DNA of 64,000 nt from assembly GCA_964405465.1 (NCBI GenBank), contig CAYONZ010000001.1:124001-188000 (forward strand), in the 5' to 3' direction. Source of the stretch: CAYONZ01 sp964405465. GTDB taxonomy: Bacteria > Bdellovibrionota > Bdellovibrionia > Bdellovibrionales > JAMPXM01. Positions within the stretch are counted from its first letter, which is position 1, and each line of letters starts with the position of its first letter. Below the pieces are notes generated by a model that did no database searches, was not told where the DNA came from, and saw only the letters and a list, made by a program, of their open reading frames with translations. Positions 8,320 to 17,299 of this stretch are shown here, piece by piece. The translations under genes and the position numbers were made by a program.

Positions 8320-9294
8320 ATGGTTGAAAAAACAGAAATAAATCAAAACAAAAAGCAACGTTTAGGTAGAGGTCTAGGTAGTTTACTTGGCGGCAATGTC
8401 GAAGAATCTGTCGAGGTAGACGCAAAGTTAGAAAAGGAAGTTCGAACGGTGGCTGGCCAGGCTCCTATTGTACAATCTCAGCCAGATGAAGGAATGAGAA
8501 TATGGAATGTCTCAATAGAAAAAATAATTCCTGTTAAAAATCAGCCAAGGCAACATTTCGACTCTGAAAGCCTACAAGAATTAGCCAATTCAATTCGCCA
8601 GCAAGGAATAATGCAACCTATAACCGTTAGGCGCAAGGGTGAGCTGGAATATGAAATTGTAGCTGGGGAGCGGAGATGGCGAGCAGCACAGCTTGCCGGA
8701 TTAACTGAGGTTCCTGTGATTATCAAAAAAATGGATAATCAAAAAATGCTAGAAATGGCTATTCTTGAGAATATCCAAAGAGAGGACCTGAATCCAATTG
8801 AGGAGGCGATTAGTTACAACCGGCTTGTGCTTGAATTTGGCCTAACTCAGGCTCAAGTGGCTGAAAAAGTCGGGAAAGAAAGGGCGACGGTTGCGAATTC
8901 ACTACGCCTTCTTTCTCTTTCGAGCGAGATCCGGACTCACATAATCAATGGTACAATTAGTCAGGGTCATGCCAAGGTTTTACTTTCCGTTGCTGACCAG
9001 CCTACCCAAAATGAACTGGCTCAGTCTGTAATAAAAAATCAACTGAGTGTTCGCGCACTAGAAAAGCTGGTGTCGTCGATTTCACTAGGAATGAAATCAA
9101 ATCGAAAACAAACAGAACCAGCAAAAGAAGGAATGGCCTCTTCTTTGGATGCTATTCAAAATTCACTTCAGCAAAAATATGGAACGAAAGTTGGTCTTGA
9201 CTATAAAGATGGTCGAGGAAAGTTGGCATTTTATTTTCATTCACAAGAGGAGTTTGATTCTCTAATAGAAACATTGATAGAGGCTAAACGATGA
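8320..9294 (+). CDS. parB: Chromosome partitioning protein ParB
   Basis: 324 residues with the N-terminal basic LGRGLGSLLGG segment that stimulates ParA, the ParB/sulfiredoxin CTPase fold with the VAGERRWRAAQLAG box, the helix-turn-helix TQAQVAEKVGKERATVANSLRLL that reads parS, and a C-terminal dimerisation domain. ParB is a CTP-dependent DNA clamp loading at parS. Two parS sites lie within 1.4 kb upstream. The stop overlaps the bactofilin start by four bases (ATGA). Confidence 0.96.
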   Translation: MVEKTEINQNKKQRLGRGLGSLLGGNVEESVEVDAKLEKEVRTVAGQAPIVQSQPDEGMRIWNVSIEKIIPVKNQPRQHFDSESLQELANSIRQQGIMQPITVRRKGELEYEIVAGERRWRAAQLAGLTEVPVIIKKMDNQKMLEMAILENIQREDLNPIEEAISYNRLVLEFGLTQAQVAEKVGKERATVANSLRLLSLSSEIRTHIINGTISQGHAKVLLSVADQPTQNELAQSVIKNQLSVRALEKLVSSISLGMKSNRKQTEPAKEGMASSLDAIQNSLQQKYGTKVGLDYKDGRGKLAFYFHSQEEFDSLIETLIEAKR

Positions 9295-9632
9295 CAGACC
9301 TTGAGGCGCGAGAATCAGTCACAGGACTTATTGATACCGGAGCATCATTTGAGGGTCGCTTAACCTTTGAAGGTACCGTGAGAATTGGCGGGAATTTCAA
9401 AGGCGAGATTTTCTCGAAAGACACTTTAGTTGTGCACGCTGGAGCACAGGTAGAGGCACAGATAGAGGCCGATACCGTAATAATCAGTGGAAGCGTTGTG
9501 GGAAATATATTTGCAAAAAAACAAATAATAATGCATCCACCGGCGATGTTTCGAGGAACCGTCACTACCCCAAGCCTGAGAATAGATGAGGGTGTCGTTT
9601 TCGAAGGTGCATCGTATATGCCCCAGTCTTAA
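9291..9632 (+). CDS. Bactofilin (polymer-forming cytoskeletal protein)
   Basis: A 113-residue protein with the bactofilin beta-helix repeat pattern (GASFEGRLTFEGTVRIGGNFKG, then repeating hydrophobic-G/x-I/V turns to residue ~108). Bactofilins self-assemble into nucleotide-independent filaments that scaffold envelope or chromosome-segregation machinery; in Myxococcus, bactofilins position ParAB. Here it overlaps parB by four bases, so co-expression with ParAB is almost certain and a role in positioning the segregation apparatus is a reasonable inference. Confidence 0.92.
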   Translation: MTDLEARESVTGLIDTGASFEGRLTFEGTVRIGGNFKGEIFSKDTLVVHAGAQVEAQIEADTVIISGSVVGNIFAKKQIIMHPPAMFRGTVTTPSLRIDEGVVFEGASYMPQS

Positions 9633-9715
9633 CCAATGTGCATAGGGGAACAATTGCTTGACCTGAAGGATTTACAGATGCTACTCGTTTTCGCAAAACA
9701 GAATGGGTAAGCAAA

Positions 9716-10162
9716 ATGGAAATACTATACAAGTTGGGTGTAAATTCAACGATTTGGATTCATCTAGGAATATTTATTTTAACATTCATGGCTACTACTT
9801 TTTTGCTTTTTCGACCATACATGGGCGCATTAAAACAGCGAGAAGAGAGAACAATCGGCAATGAGGCAGCTGCGATAAGAATCATTCAAGAGACAGAGCA
9901 TTTGCACTCAAAATACGAAGAAAAAGCAAAGCTAATTAATTCCAAAATTCAAAGTTTGTTTGCGGGTTCTCGAGCTGATGGACTCAAGGCGGCCGAAGAA
10001 ATGTTGTTAACAGCACGGCATAAAGCTGACGACATTGTTTCTAGGGGCCGAGAAGAAGCTAAGCAAAAGCTTGCAGCATTGAAAATAGACCTTCAAAAAG
10101 AAGAGGCTCAGTTGACTAAAGACGTAGTGGTGCGTCTTACAAAATCAGGGGAAAACAAATGA
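9716..10162 (+). CDS. ATP synthase b-type peripheral stalk subunit (b')
   Basis: 148 residues: an N-terminal membrane helix (~13-35) followed by a long charged coiled coil ending in a basic tail. This is the layout of the F-type ATP synthase b/b' subunit. It precedes a second b-type gene and atpH, so the pair probably forms a b-b' heterodimeric stator stalk. Sequence conservation of b subunits is low and the assignment rests on topology and operon position. It overlaps the next gene by four bases. Confidence 0.85.
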   Translation: MEILYKLGVNSTIWIHLGIFILTFMATTFLLFRPYMGALKQREERTIGNEAAAIRIIQETEHLHSKYEEKAKLINSKIQSLFAGSRADGLKAAEEMLLTARHKADDIVSRGREEAKQKLAALKIDLQKEEAQLTKDVVVRLTKSGENK

Positions 10163-10722
10163 GCTGGATTAAAGCATTAAATTTTTTAGTTACATCATTG
10201 GCGTTTGCGAGTGACCATGCTCATGAGGTTGCTCAGCAGGGAGTCCCAAAAATTGTGCTTTACCAAGCGATCAATTTTGGGCTTCTTCTATTGTTTCTGC
10301 ACTTTTTTATTGGAAAAAAAGTAAGATTGTTTTTTGTAGAGCGCCATGCAGCTTTTCATCAAGCATTATTGCGAGCGCAATCGGCAAGGTTAGATGCTGA
10401 AAGAGCAAGAAACGAGATCAGAGAAAGAATGAATACGCTGGATTCAACCGCGGATGATTCAATTCGTTCGGCACAAGAAGAAGCCAATTCTGTAAAGGCT
10501 CAAATTATAGAAACAGCAGCTGCAGATTCGAAAAATTTGGTTTTGGATGCACAAAAAACAATTGAATTTGAAACGAGAAGAACGGCTGCGGCCATGGTGG
10601 AAGGATTGATTAATTCAATTCGAGATCAAGCAAGAGCATCCATTCAGGCTAGCCTCCCCGATGCCGATAAGCGCCGTTTACAGGCAGAATTTGTGGATAA
10701 GATTCAGGGGGTGAACCCATGA
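10159..10722 (+). CDS. atpF: ATP synthase F0 subunit b
   Basis: 187 residues with a membrane helix near residues 33-52 (AINFGLLLLFLHFFIGKKV) and a long alanine/glutamate/arginine coiled coil. The family role is the stator stalk linking membrane-bound a subunit to the F1 head via delta. The first ~25 residues form an extra hydrophobic segment ending in FASDHAH that may be a signal peptide, a feature seen in some b subunits. Overlaps atpH by four bases. Confidence 0.9.
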   Translation: MSWIKALNFLVTSLAFASDHAHEVAQQGVPKIVLYQAINFGLLLLFLHFFIGKKVRLFFVERHAAFHQALLRAQSARLDAERARNEIRERMNTLDSTADDSIRSAQEEANSVKAQIIETAAADSKNLVLDAQKTIEFETRRTAAAMVEGLINSIRDQARASIQASLPDADKRRLQAEFVDKIQGVNP

Positions 10723-11267
10723 GGTCGACGGAAATAGCAAAACGATATGCAACGGCTCTGTTTGGTGCCTTGGGGTCCGTTTCTGAAAATGAGAAAGCAC
10801 TCCTTTACCTTAGAGAATGGGCAAACGTGTTTGGTTCCGATACCGGAATCTCTGATTTTTTTGTATCAAAAAAAATTGATGCAAATTTGAAGGTTCAAAT
10901 TTTAGATTCTGTGTTGGCCAACGCGAACACAACGCCAGAAATAAAAAACTTATTAAGATTAATAGTTTCCAAAGGAAGAACGCAGGTTTTCGGAGAGATA
11001 GTAATAGCGTTTCAAGAAATATTGGATCATGTAAATGGAGTGGCGCGCGGTGTAGTCAAGAGTACAATGCCTCTTGATTCAGAAGAGCGATTGAGAATTA
11101 GCGCAAAAATTGAAGGCGTTCTAAAAAAGAAGACGGTGTTGGATTTCCAAATAAATTCATCAATCGTTGGCGGGTTGATGGCAGAGGTTGGAAGCTTTAG
11201 TTTCGACGATAGCGTGGAATCTCACCTTAAAAAAATGACTGAGGAATTAAAGAGGAGAATTGTATAA
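10719..11267 (+). CDS. atpH: ATP synthase F1 subunit delta
   Basis: 182 residues of the OSCP/delta family: N-terminal helical bundle starting MRSTEIAKRYATALF, central LLRLIVSKGRTQVFGEI, and C-terminal SIVGGLMAEVGSFSFDDSV motif. Delta caps the F1 head and joins it to the b stalk. Placed between the b subunit and atpA as usual. Confidence 0.94.
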   Translation: MRSTEIAKRYATALFGALGSVSENEKALLYLREWANVFGSDTGISDFFVSKKIDANLKVQILDSVLANANTTPEIKNLLRLIVSKGRTQVFGEIVIAFQEILDHVNGVARGVVKSTMPLDSEERLRISAKIEGVLKKKTVLDFQINSSIVGGLMAEVGSFSFDDSVESHLKKMTEELKRRIV

Positions 11268-11269
11268 TC

Positions 11270-12793
11270 ATGGAAATTCAAGTGAGAGCAGACGAAATTA
11301 CAAAGGTATTGAAAGAGCAAATTAGAAATTACTCTAAAACTCTTGAGGTAAGTGAAACTGGAACAGTACTTTCAGTTGGGGATGGAGTTGCCCGTGTTTA
11401 TGGTCTTCAAACTGCAATGGCTGGAGAACTTGTTGAGTTTCCAGGTGAAACATATGGGATGGTACTCAACCTTGAAGCGGAGTCGGTTGGAGTCGTAATT
11501 CTAGGCGAAGACAGGGGTATCAAAGAAAATGATACTGTAAAGAGGACAAAAAAAATTGTACAGGTTCCTGTTGGTGAAGCATTGTTGGGTCGAGTGGTAG
11601 ATCCACTTGGAAACGCAATTGATGGTCACGGTCCAATTGAAACGCCACACACTCGTGTTGTAGAGCTTAAGGCGCCTGGAATTGTCTACCGACATCCCGT
11701 TCACGAACCATTGCAAACAGGAATCAAGGCAATCGATGCATTGATTCCAATTGGTCGAGGCCAGCGGGAGTTAATTATCGGAGATCGCCAAACCGGAAAG
11801 ACTACAATTGCGATAGACACTATAATTAACCAAAAGGGGCAAAATGTTCAGTGTTTCTATGTTGCTATTGGACAGAAAAAATCTACGGTGGCTCAAGTTG
11901 TAGAAAAATTAAAACATGCGGGCGCGATGGATTATACAACTGTTATTGTTGCTTCTGCATCAGATCCCGCTCCCCTTCAATTTCTTGCACCTTACTCTGG
12001 ATGCGCGATGGCTGAATATTTTCGAGATACCGGCCGCCATGCATTGATTATTTATGATGATCTGACAAAACAAGCACAAGCTTATCGTCAGTTGTCGTTG
12101 CTGTTGCGGCGTCCGCCAGGACGAGAAGCTTATCCGGGTGATGTGTTCTATCTACATTCTCGACTGCTTGAACGTGCTGCCAAACTCAGTGCAGATAAGG
12201 GCAGTGGCTCACTAACCGCACTTCCCATTATTGAGACACAGGCTGGAGATATCTCCGCATATATTCCGACCAATGTAATTTCAATTACAGATGGTCAAAT
12301 TTTTCTTGAGGCGGATTTGTTCTATAAAGGTATTCGCCCAGCAGTGAACGTAGGTAAGTCTGTATCTCGCGTGGGCGGTGCCGCCCAAATAAAAGCAATG
12401 AAACAAGTTTCTGGTTCATTGAAGCTTGAGCTTGCTCAATTTCGAGCGCTTGAAGCATTTGCTGCATTTGCATCAGATCTTGATAAGGCATCACAGTCAC
12501 AGTTGGCGCGTGGTCGACGATTGGTTGAGTTGTTGAAACAGGGACAATACTCGCCAGTTAAGGTAGAAGATCAGGTGATTGCGATTTTCGCAACGTCTAA
12601 TGGCTTTGCTGACCACGTTCCAGAGCTTCAGATGCGTAGATACGAGATGGAGATGTTGGCATTTTTGCATCAAAAATATTCGGCCCTTGTGAATACAATT
12701 GCCAAAGAAAAAGCTGTTTCAGATTCCACAAAAAAACAGCTTCTTGATGCATTAACTGAGTTCAAGGCTATCTTTGATATAGCGAAAGTATAG
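11270..12793 (+). CDS. atpA: ATP synthase F1 subunit alpha
   Basis: 507 residues with the P-loop GDRQTGKT near residues 171-178, the alpha-subunit VGDGVARVYGL start domain, and the SVSRVGGAAQIKAMK motif that supplies the arginine finger. Alpha alternates with beta in the catalytic hexamer and binds non-catalytic nucleotides. Full length and highly conserved. Confidence 0.98.
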   Translation: MEIQVRADEITKVLKEQIRNYSKTLEVSETGTVLSVGDGVARVYGLQTAMAGELVEFPGETYGMVLNLEAESVGVVILGEDRGIKENDTVKRTKKIVQVPVGEALLGRVVDPLGNAIDGHGPIETPHTRVVELKAPGIVYRHPVHEPLQTGIKAIDALIPIGRGQRELIIGDRQTGKTTIAIDTIINQKGQNVQCFYVAIGQKKSTVAQVVEKLKHAGAMDYTTVIVASASDPAPLQFLAPYSGCAMAEYFRDTGRHALIIYDDLTKQAQAYRQLSLLLRRPPGREAYPGDVFYLHSRLLERAAKLSADKGSGSLTALPIIETQAGDISAYIPTNVISITDGQIFLEADLFYKGIRPAVNVGKSVSRVGGAAQIKAMKQVSGSLKLELAQFRALEAFAAFASDLDKASQSQLARGRRLVELLKQGQYSPVKVEDQVIAIFATSNGFADHVPELQMRRYEMEMLAFLHQKYSALVNTIAKEKAVSDSTKKQLLDALTEFKAIFDIAKV

Positions 12794-12800
12794 GTAGAAA

Positions 12801-13682
12801 ATGCCGAGCTTGAAGGATATTCGTACTAGAATTGATAGTACGAAAAATACTCAACAGATTACAAAAGCCATGAAAATGGTGTCTGCTGCGAAATTGCGGC
12901 GGGCACAACAAAACATTGTAAATTTGCGCCCATATGCAAATACAATTTTGTCCGTCATTTCCGACATTGCACTGACACATAGAATAGACCATCCGCTTTT
13001 ATCATCTTCAAGGGATGTCAAAAAAGTTTTGTTAGTAGTGGTGACAAGTGATCGTGGCTTGTGCGGAGCCTTTAATACCAATGTATTGAAATTCGCCCAC
13101 AATTATATATCAGAAGTTGGGCCTACTGTAGACAAGTTGGATCTGATAGTAATAGGAAAAAAAGCGATCGATTTCTTTAAGCGCAGGGGTGTTGATCCAA
13201 AAGATGTGAAGCTTAATCTTGCAAAAGATGTTTCCTATGTTTATTCGGCAAAGATTTCAGAAGACCTAATGGGTTGGTATGAGACTGGTGAATATGATGA
13301 AATTAGATTTGTTTATAACGAGTTCAAGTCTGCAATTCAGCAGAAAGTAGTGTCAGAAACAATATTGCCGGTTGATGTTCAAGCGGCAGCGACAATTAAC
13401 AAAGGAATAAATGGATTTCCGCAGGACATGCTGTTCGAGCCTCAGCCCGAAGAAATTATCGATGATCTACTTAAGAAGCATTTTGCTGTTCAGGTTTACC
13501 GGTGCCTGTCTGAAAGTGTAGCGGCCGAACATGGAGCTCGAATGGCCGCAATGGAAAATGCGACCAAAAATGCTGGAGAAATGATTAATAAACTAACATT
13601 GAACTATAATAAAGCAAGACAGGCTGCGATTACTACCGAGTTAATTGAAATTACAAGCGGCGCTGAGGCGTTGAAAGGTTAA
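12801..13682 (+). CDS. atpG: ATP synthase F1 subunit gamma
   Basis: 293 residues with the two terminal helices that make the rotor shaft: N-terminal MPSLKDIRTRIDSTKNTQQITKAMKMV and C-terminal AAMENATKNAGEMINKL with RQAAITTELIEI. Gamma rotates inside the alpha3-beta3 ring. Seven bases after atpA and eight before atpD. Confidence 0.97.
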   Translation: MPSLKDIRTRIDSTKNTQQITKAMKMVSAAKLRRAQQNIVNLRPYANTILSVISDIALTHRIDHPLLSSSRDVKKVLLVVVTSDRGLCGAFNTNVLKFAHNYISEVGPTVDKLDLIVIGKKAIDFFKRRGVDPKDVKLNLAKDVSYVYSAKISEDLMGWYETGEYDEIRFVYNEFKSAIQQKVVSETILPVDVQAAATINKGINGFPQDMLFEPQPEEIIDDLLKKHFAVQVYRCLSESVAAEHGARMAAMENATKNAGEMINKLTLNYNKARQAAITTELIEITSGAEALKG

Positions 13683-13690
13683 GGAGAGTT

Positions 13691-15091
13691 ATGAATTACG
13701 GAAAAATCAAACAAGTTATGGGTCCTGTTGTGGATGTGGAGTTTGGGGAAAATGTAATTCCCGCCATTGGGAATGCCTTGAAGGTATCAAATAAAGGTAT
13801 CGATGATCGTGAGTGGAATCTCGTTTTGGAGGTTGCTCAGCACTTGGGAGATAGAGTTTGTAGAACAATTGCAATGGATTCAACCGAGGGATTGGTTCGT
13901 GGTTTGACCGTAATGGATACCAATCAAATGATTTCCACTCCGGTTGGAAATGGAGTTCTTGGCCGCATTGTAAATGTCATTGGTGAGCCTATTGATGAAA
14001 AGGGTCCAGTGAATGCAAAAGAAACATGGCCAATTCACAGGTCGGCACCAAAGTTCGAAGATCAGGCAACCGCTGCCGAGATGTTGATGACAGGTATTAA
14101 GGTCATCGATCTTCTAGCGCCATATGCAAAAGGTGGAAAGATCGGACTGTTTGGTGGAGCTGGTGTTGGCAAAACTGTTTTGATTCAAGAGTTGATTAGA
14201 AACATCGCAACGGAACATGGTGGATACTCCGTTTTTGCTGGGGTCGGAGAAAGGACTCGTGAGGGTAATGATCTTTGGAGAGAGATGGAAGAATCTAGAG
14301 TTATTGAGAAAACCGCATTGGTTTTTGGCCAAATGAATGAGCCTCCTGGGGCGCGTGCTCGTGTTGCATTGACGGCATTAACTATGGCTGAATATTTTCG
14401 TGACGTAGAAGGCCAGGATGTTCTGTTGTTTATCGATAATATTTTTCGATTCACGCAAGCAGGAGCCGAAGTGTCTGCTTTATTGGGCCGAATTCCTTCT
14501 GCCGTCGGTTACCAGCCGACATTGGCAACAGATATGGGCGGGCTTCAAGAGCGCATTACATCTACAAAAAATGGATCCATCACTTCTGTGCAGGCGGTTT
14601 ATGTTCCTGCCGATGACTATACTGATCCGGCGCCTGCTACAACATTTACACATTTGGACGCCACAACAAATCTTGATCGTGATATTGCGGCCTTAGGAAT
14701 TTATCCTGCAGTTCACCCTTTAAATTCTACCTCGCGAATTTTAGATGCAGCTGTTGTAGGACAGGAGCACTACAATACAGCTCGTGATGTGCAGGCGCTA
14801 TTGCAGCGTTATAAAGAACTTCAGGATATCATTGCCATTCTGGGCATGGACGAATTGAGTGAAGAGGATAAATTGGTGGTTTCGCGGGCAAGAAAGGTTC
14901 AGCGATTTTTGAGCCAACCGTTCTTTGTTGCAGAGCAATTCACGGGAATGAAGGGTCGTTATGTGGACATCAAAGATACCGTCCGTGGTTTTCGCGAAAT
15001 TCTTGAGGGAAAACATGATGAAATCCCAGAGCAGGCTTTTTATTTAGTTGGAACCATTGATGATGTGTTGGAAAAAGCAAAGGGGCTCTAA
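13691..15091 (+). CDS. atpD: ATP synthase F1 subunit beta
   Basis: 466 residues with Walker A GGAGVGKT (near residue 155), GERTREGNDL, and the catalytic-site ALLGRIPSAVGYQPTLATDMG segment. Beta carries the catalytic nucleotide sites of the F1 head. A GGAGAG ribosome site precedes ATG 13691. The atpC start follows its stop immediately. Confidence 0.98.
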   Translation: MNYGKIKQVMGPVVDVEFGENVIPAIGNALKVSNKGIDDREWNLVLEVAQHLGDRVCRTIAMDSTEGLVRGLTVMDTNQMISTPVGNGVLGRIVNVIGEPIDEKGPVNAKETWPIHRSAPKFEDQATAAEMLMTGIKVIDLLAPYAKGGKIGLFGGAGVGKTVLIQELIRNIATEHGGYSVFAGVGERTREGNDLWREMEESRVIEKTALVFGQMNEPPGARARVALTALTMAEYFRDVEGQDVLLFIDNIFRFTQAGAEVSALLGRIPSAVGYQPTLATDMGGLQERITSTKNGSITSVQAVYVPADDYTDPAPATTFTHLDATTNLDRDIAALGIYPAVHPLNSTSRILDAAVVGQEHYNTARDVQALLQRYKELQDIIAILGMDELSEEDKLVVSRARKVQRFLSQPFFVAEQFTGMKGRYVDIKDTVRGFREILEGKHDEIPEQAFYLVGTIDDVLEKAKGL

Positions 15092-15505
15092 ATGTTTTTG
15101 CTTACACTGGTTACTCCGGACAAGAGCATTGTAAAGGGAGTGGAAGTTGAGGAAGTGTTTGTTCCTGGTTATATGGGTGAATTGAACCTGTTGCCGGGGC
15201 ACGCTCCCCTTGTCACAACTTTGTCTACTGGCGTTTTAAGATATCGTTTGAAGGGTGAGTCTCGTCTTCAGCATGTTGCGGTTAGCTGGGGTTATTGCCA
15301 GGTAAATCCATTGGGAGTGAACGTGCTCGCCGAAACTGCAGAAAAACCAGATGATATTGATGTTGAGCGGGCTAAGCTTGCGAAAAAATTGGCGCACGAG
15401 TACTTGGCAAAACTTGATTCAAATCCAGAGGCATTTCCTAAGTATATTAGGAAAGCCGAGCGAGCAGAAGTTCGAATTTCTGTTGGAACTAATAACCAGA
15501 ACTGA
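15092..15505 (+). CDS. atpC: ATP synthase F1 subunit epsilon
   Basis: 137 residues with the epsilon beta-sandwich (VEEVFVPGYMGELNLLPGHAPLVTTLSTG) and a C-terminal helical hairpin. Epsilon binds gamma and regulates ATP hydrolysis. It is the last gene of this operon, and its 3' end overlaps the convergent glycosidase gene by 17 bases. No a-subunit or c-subunit gene is present in the window. Confidence 0.95.
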   Translation: MFLLTLVTPDKSIVKGVEVEEVFVPGYMGELNLLPGHAPLVTTLSTGVLRYRLKGESRLQHVAVSWGYCQVNPLGVNVLAETAEKPDDIDVERAKLAKKLAHEYLAKLDSNPEAFPKYIRKAERAEVRISVGTNNQN

Positions 15506-17231
15506 TTGGGGCAAGACGGTTTTCTGTTTCATTGGTGCCGCCTGTGTTTTCTGCGAGAGCGACATGCTTTGTTAAACCGTTGAGCAATCTGCCAATGTAA
15601 ACTCCCAGTGCTGGGTGTTTAAAATATATATTGATCGTAGCTCTTGTTGAGATTTCGGATTTGAAGATACCCTCTGATTCTGTGTTTACAAGCACGATTT
15701 TGTTGGGGACAAATTCCATCAAGGCTGAGGCAAACTGTGCGCTTTGAGACCCAGATACTAGCAAAACTAAATCAGCATCGCCAGAGGCATTCACGACCCT
15801 CTTTAACCGGTCTATTGAATTGGCACTCATGGAGTAGGTCACAATAGATTTATAGGTCGTGTTGGATAAACTAGACTGAAGCGCTTTCGAAAATCCATAA
15901 GATGCCGACACTATAATCAGCTTTTTTGCTGACGGGTGAAAGTTTTCCTTTTTCAGCTTTGAAACATTCAGTTCAATTATTTTTTCTAAAGTCCGATCTG
16001 CAACATGCGAGTGGCTATAGCTTTCGATGGTAGCCACAGTTCTTGAAATTTGGGGTTCTGGAAGATTTTGCACAAGGCGTTTTTTGGCCATTAGGATTCT
16101 AGTTATACTTTGATCGATTCTTTCCATTGAGATGGTTCGATTCTTAACAGCCTGAAAAACTGCTCGTACAGCTTCTCGCTGTGAGTGAGGATTCCATCCG
16201 ATCATGCACAAATCGGCTCCGGCCAAAATTGCTTGAACAGCGCGTTCTCCAACACTTCCAAATTGGGAGGCTCCAGTCATTTCCAGGTCGTCGGTTATCA
16301 CCATGCCATTGAAAGACATTCGTTCGCGTAGCAAATTTGTTACAATTTTTCTTGAATAAGTCGCTGGGAAAATTGCATCAACTTTAGGAAATAGAACATG
16401 ACCCAGCATTATTGCTGAGTATGGAAAATCACTGGAAAATTTTTGGTATGGAATCAGATCGCGTGCAAACAGGTCTCCAATTGAAATATTTCTTGTTGGA
16501 GTCATCAGATGACTGTCTTCCAAGGTGTCGCCGTGCCCCGGAAAATGTTTTGCTGTGGGAATTATATTTTGTTGGCTCAAACCCAAGGAATAGGCGGAGG
16601 AATGTGAAGCAACTAATGTGGGATTTGAACCGAATGTACGGGTACCGATGAATGAATGTTTCTCTGAAGGACTCAGGTCGAGAACCGGAGCAAGATTCAT
16701 ATTGAATCCCAAGGCAGAAAGAATTTTTCCTGCCTCAACTCCCGCCTGTTTTGTAAGCTCGAGGTCTTGGACAACACCAAGTGCCATTGCGCTGGGCAAA
16801 GGAACTTTCGTTTTTACTCGGATTACATTTCCGCCTTCATGATCAACTGCCACCAATAGTCTCTTTGATCCTGATTGAAGGGATTTGTACTGAGCCTCTT
16901 GAATCAATGTAGCTACTTGACGTGCCGAAACAATATTACGTCCAAAAACAATGATTCCCCCAGGTCGAAGTGTGGCAATTGTTTTCGAGAGTGCCTCATT
17001 TGCTGTTGTTCCTCTGAAACCAAAAATAAAAAGTTGACCAATTTTTTCTCGCAGGGACATGTTAAGCAGTTCGCCTTGAACTTGTTTGTAATCGTTAGTT
17101 TTAATTGGTGCCAACTGTACTTGTGAAGAATTTAGAGCTGAGGCCGTGCGCGTGTCTAGAGTGACAAAAAGATAAATGAAGGCGATGTATATTGGCAAAA
17201 TAGCGGGCCAATTTCTAAAGACAGTTACCAT
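15489..17231 (-). CDS. nagZ: Secreted glycoside hydrolase family 3 (NagZ-type beta-N-acetylhexosaminidase)
   Basis: 580 residues. An N-terminal hydrophobic segment (~9-27) ending near ASA suggests a signal peptide. The GH3 barrel follows (~55-385) with PGGIIVFGRN, the NagZ motif KHFPGHGDT carrying the catalytic histidine, and VITDDLEMTGA with the nucleophile aspartate. About 200 further residues resemble the C-terminal domain seen in two-domain secreted NagZ such as B. subtilis YbbD. The enzyme would release GlcNAc from peptidoglycan fragments, in the periplasm rather than the cytosol. Converges on atpC with a 17-base overlap. No clear ribosome site precedes ATG 17231. Confidence 0.88.
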   Translation of the reverse strand: MVTVFRNWPAILPIYIAFIYLFVTLDTRTASALNSSQVQLAPIKTNDYKQVQGELLNMSLREKIGQLFIFGFRGTTANEALSKTIATLRPGGIIVFGRNIVSARQVATLIQEAQYKSLQSGSKRLLVAVDHEGGNVIRVKTKVPLPSAMALGVVQDLELTKQAGVEAGKILSALGFNMNLAPVLDLSPSEKHSFIGTRTFGSNPTLVASHSSAYSLGLSQQNIIPTAKHFPGHGDTLEDSHLMTPTRNISIGDLFARDLIPYQKFSSDFPYSAIMLGHVLFPKVDAIFPATYSRKIVTNLLRERMSFNGMVITDDLEMTGASQFGSVGERAVQAILAGADLCMIGWNPHSQREAVRAVFQAVKNRTISMERIDQSITRILMAKKRLVQNLPEPQISRTVATIESYSHSHVADRTLEKIIELNVSKLKKENFHPSAKKLIIVSASYGFSKALQSSLSNTTYKSIVTYSMSANSIDRLKRVVNASGDADLVLLVSGSQSAQFASALMEFVPNKIVLVNTESEGIFKSEISTRATINIYFKHPALGVYIGRLLNGLTKHVALAENTGGTNETENRLAPISSGY

Positions 17232-17299
17232 ATTGATAGTTTATCAACAGGCAGACAAATATGAAGAGAACCATACAAAAATATACTTAGGACTAGAAT

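Noticed and set aside
17238..17250. DnaA-box-like TTATCAACA upstream of the glycosidase
   Set aside because: A single imperfect box away from any AT-rich origin structure; oriC is more likely outside the window beyond base 1.
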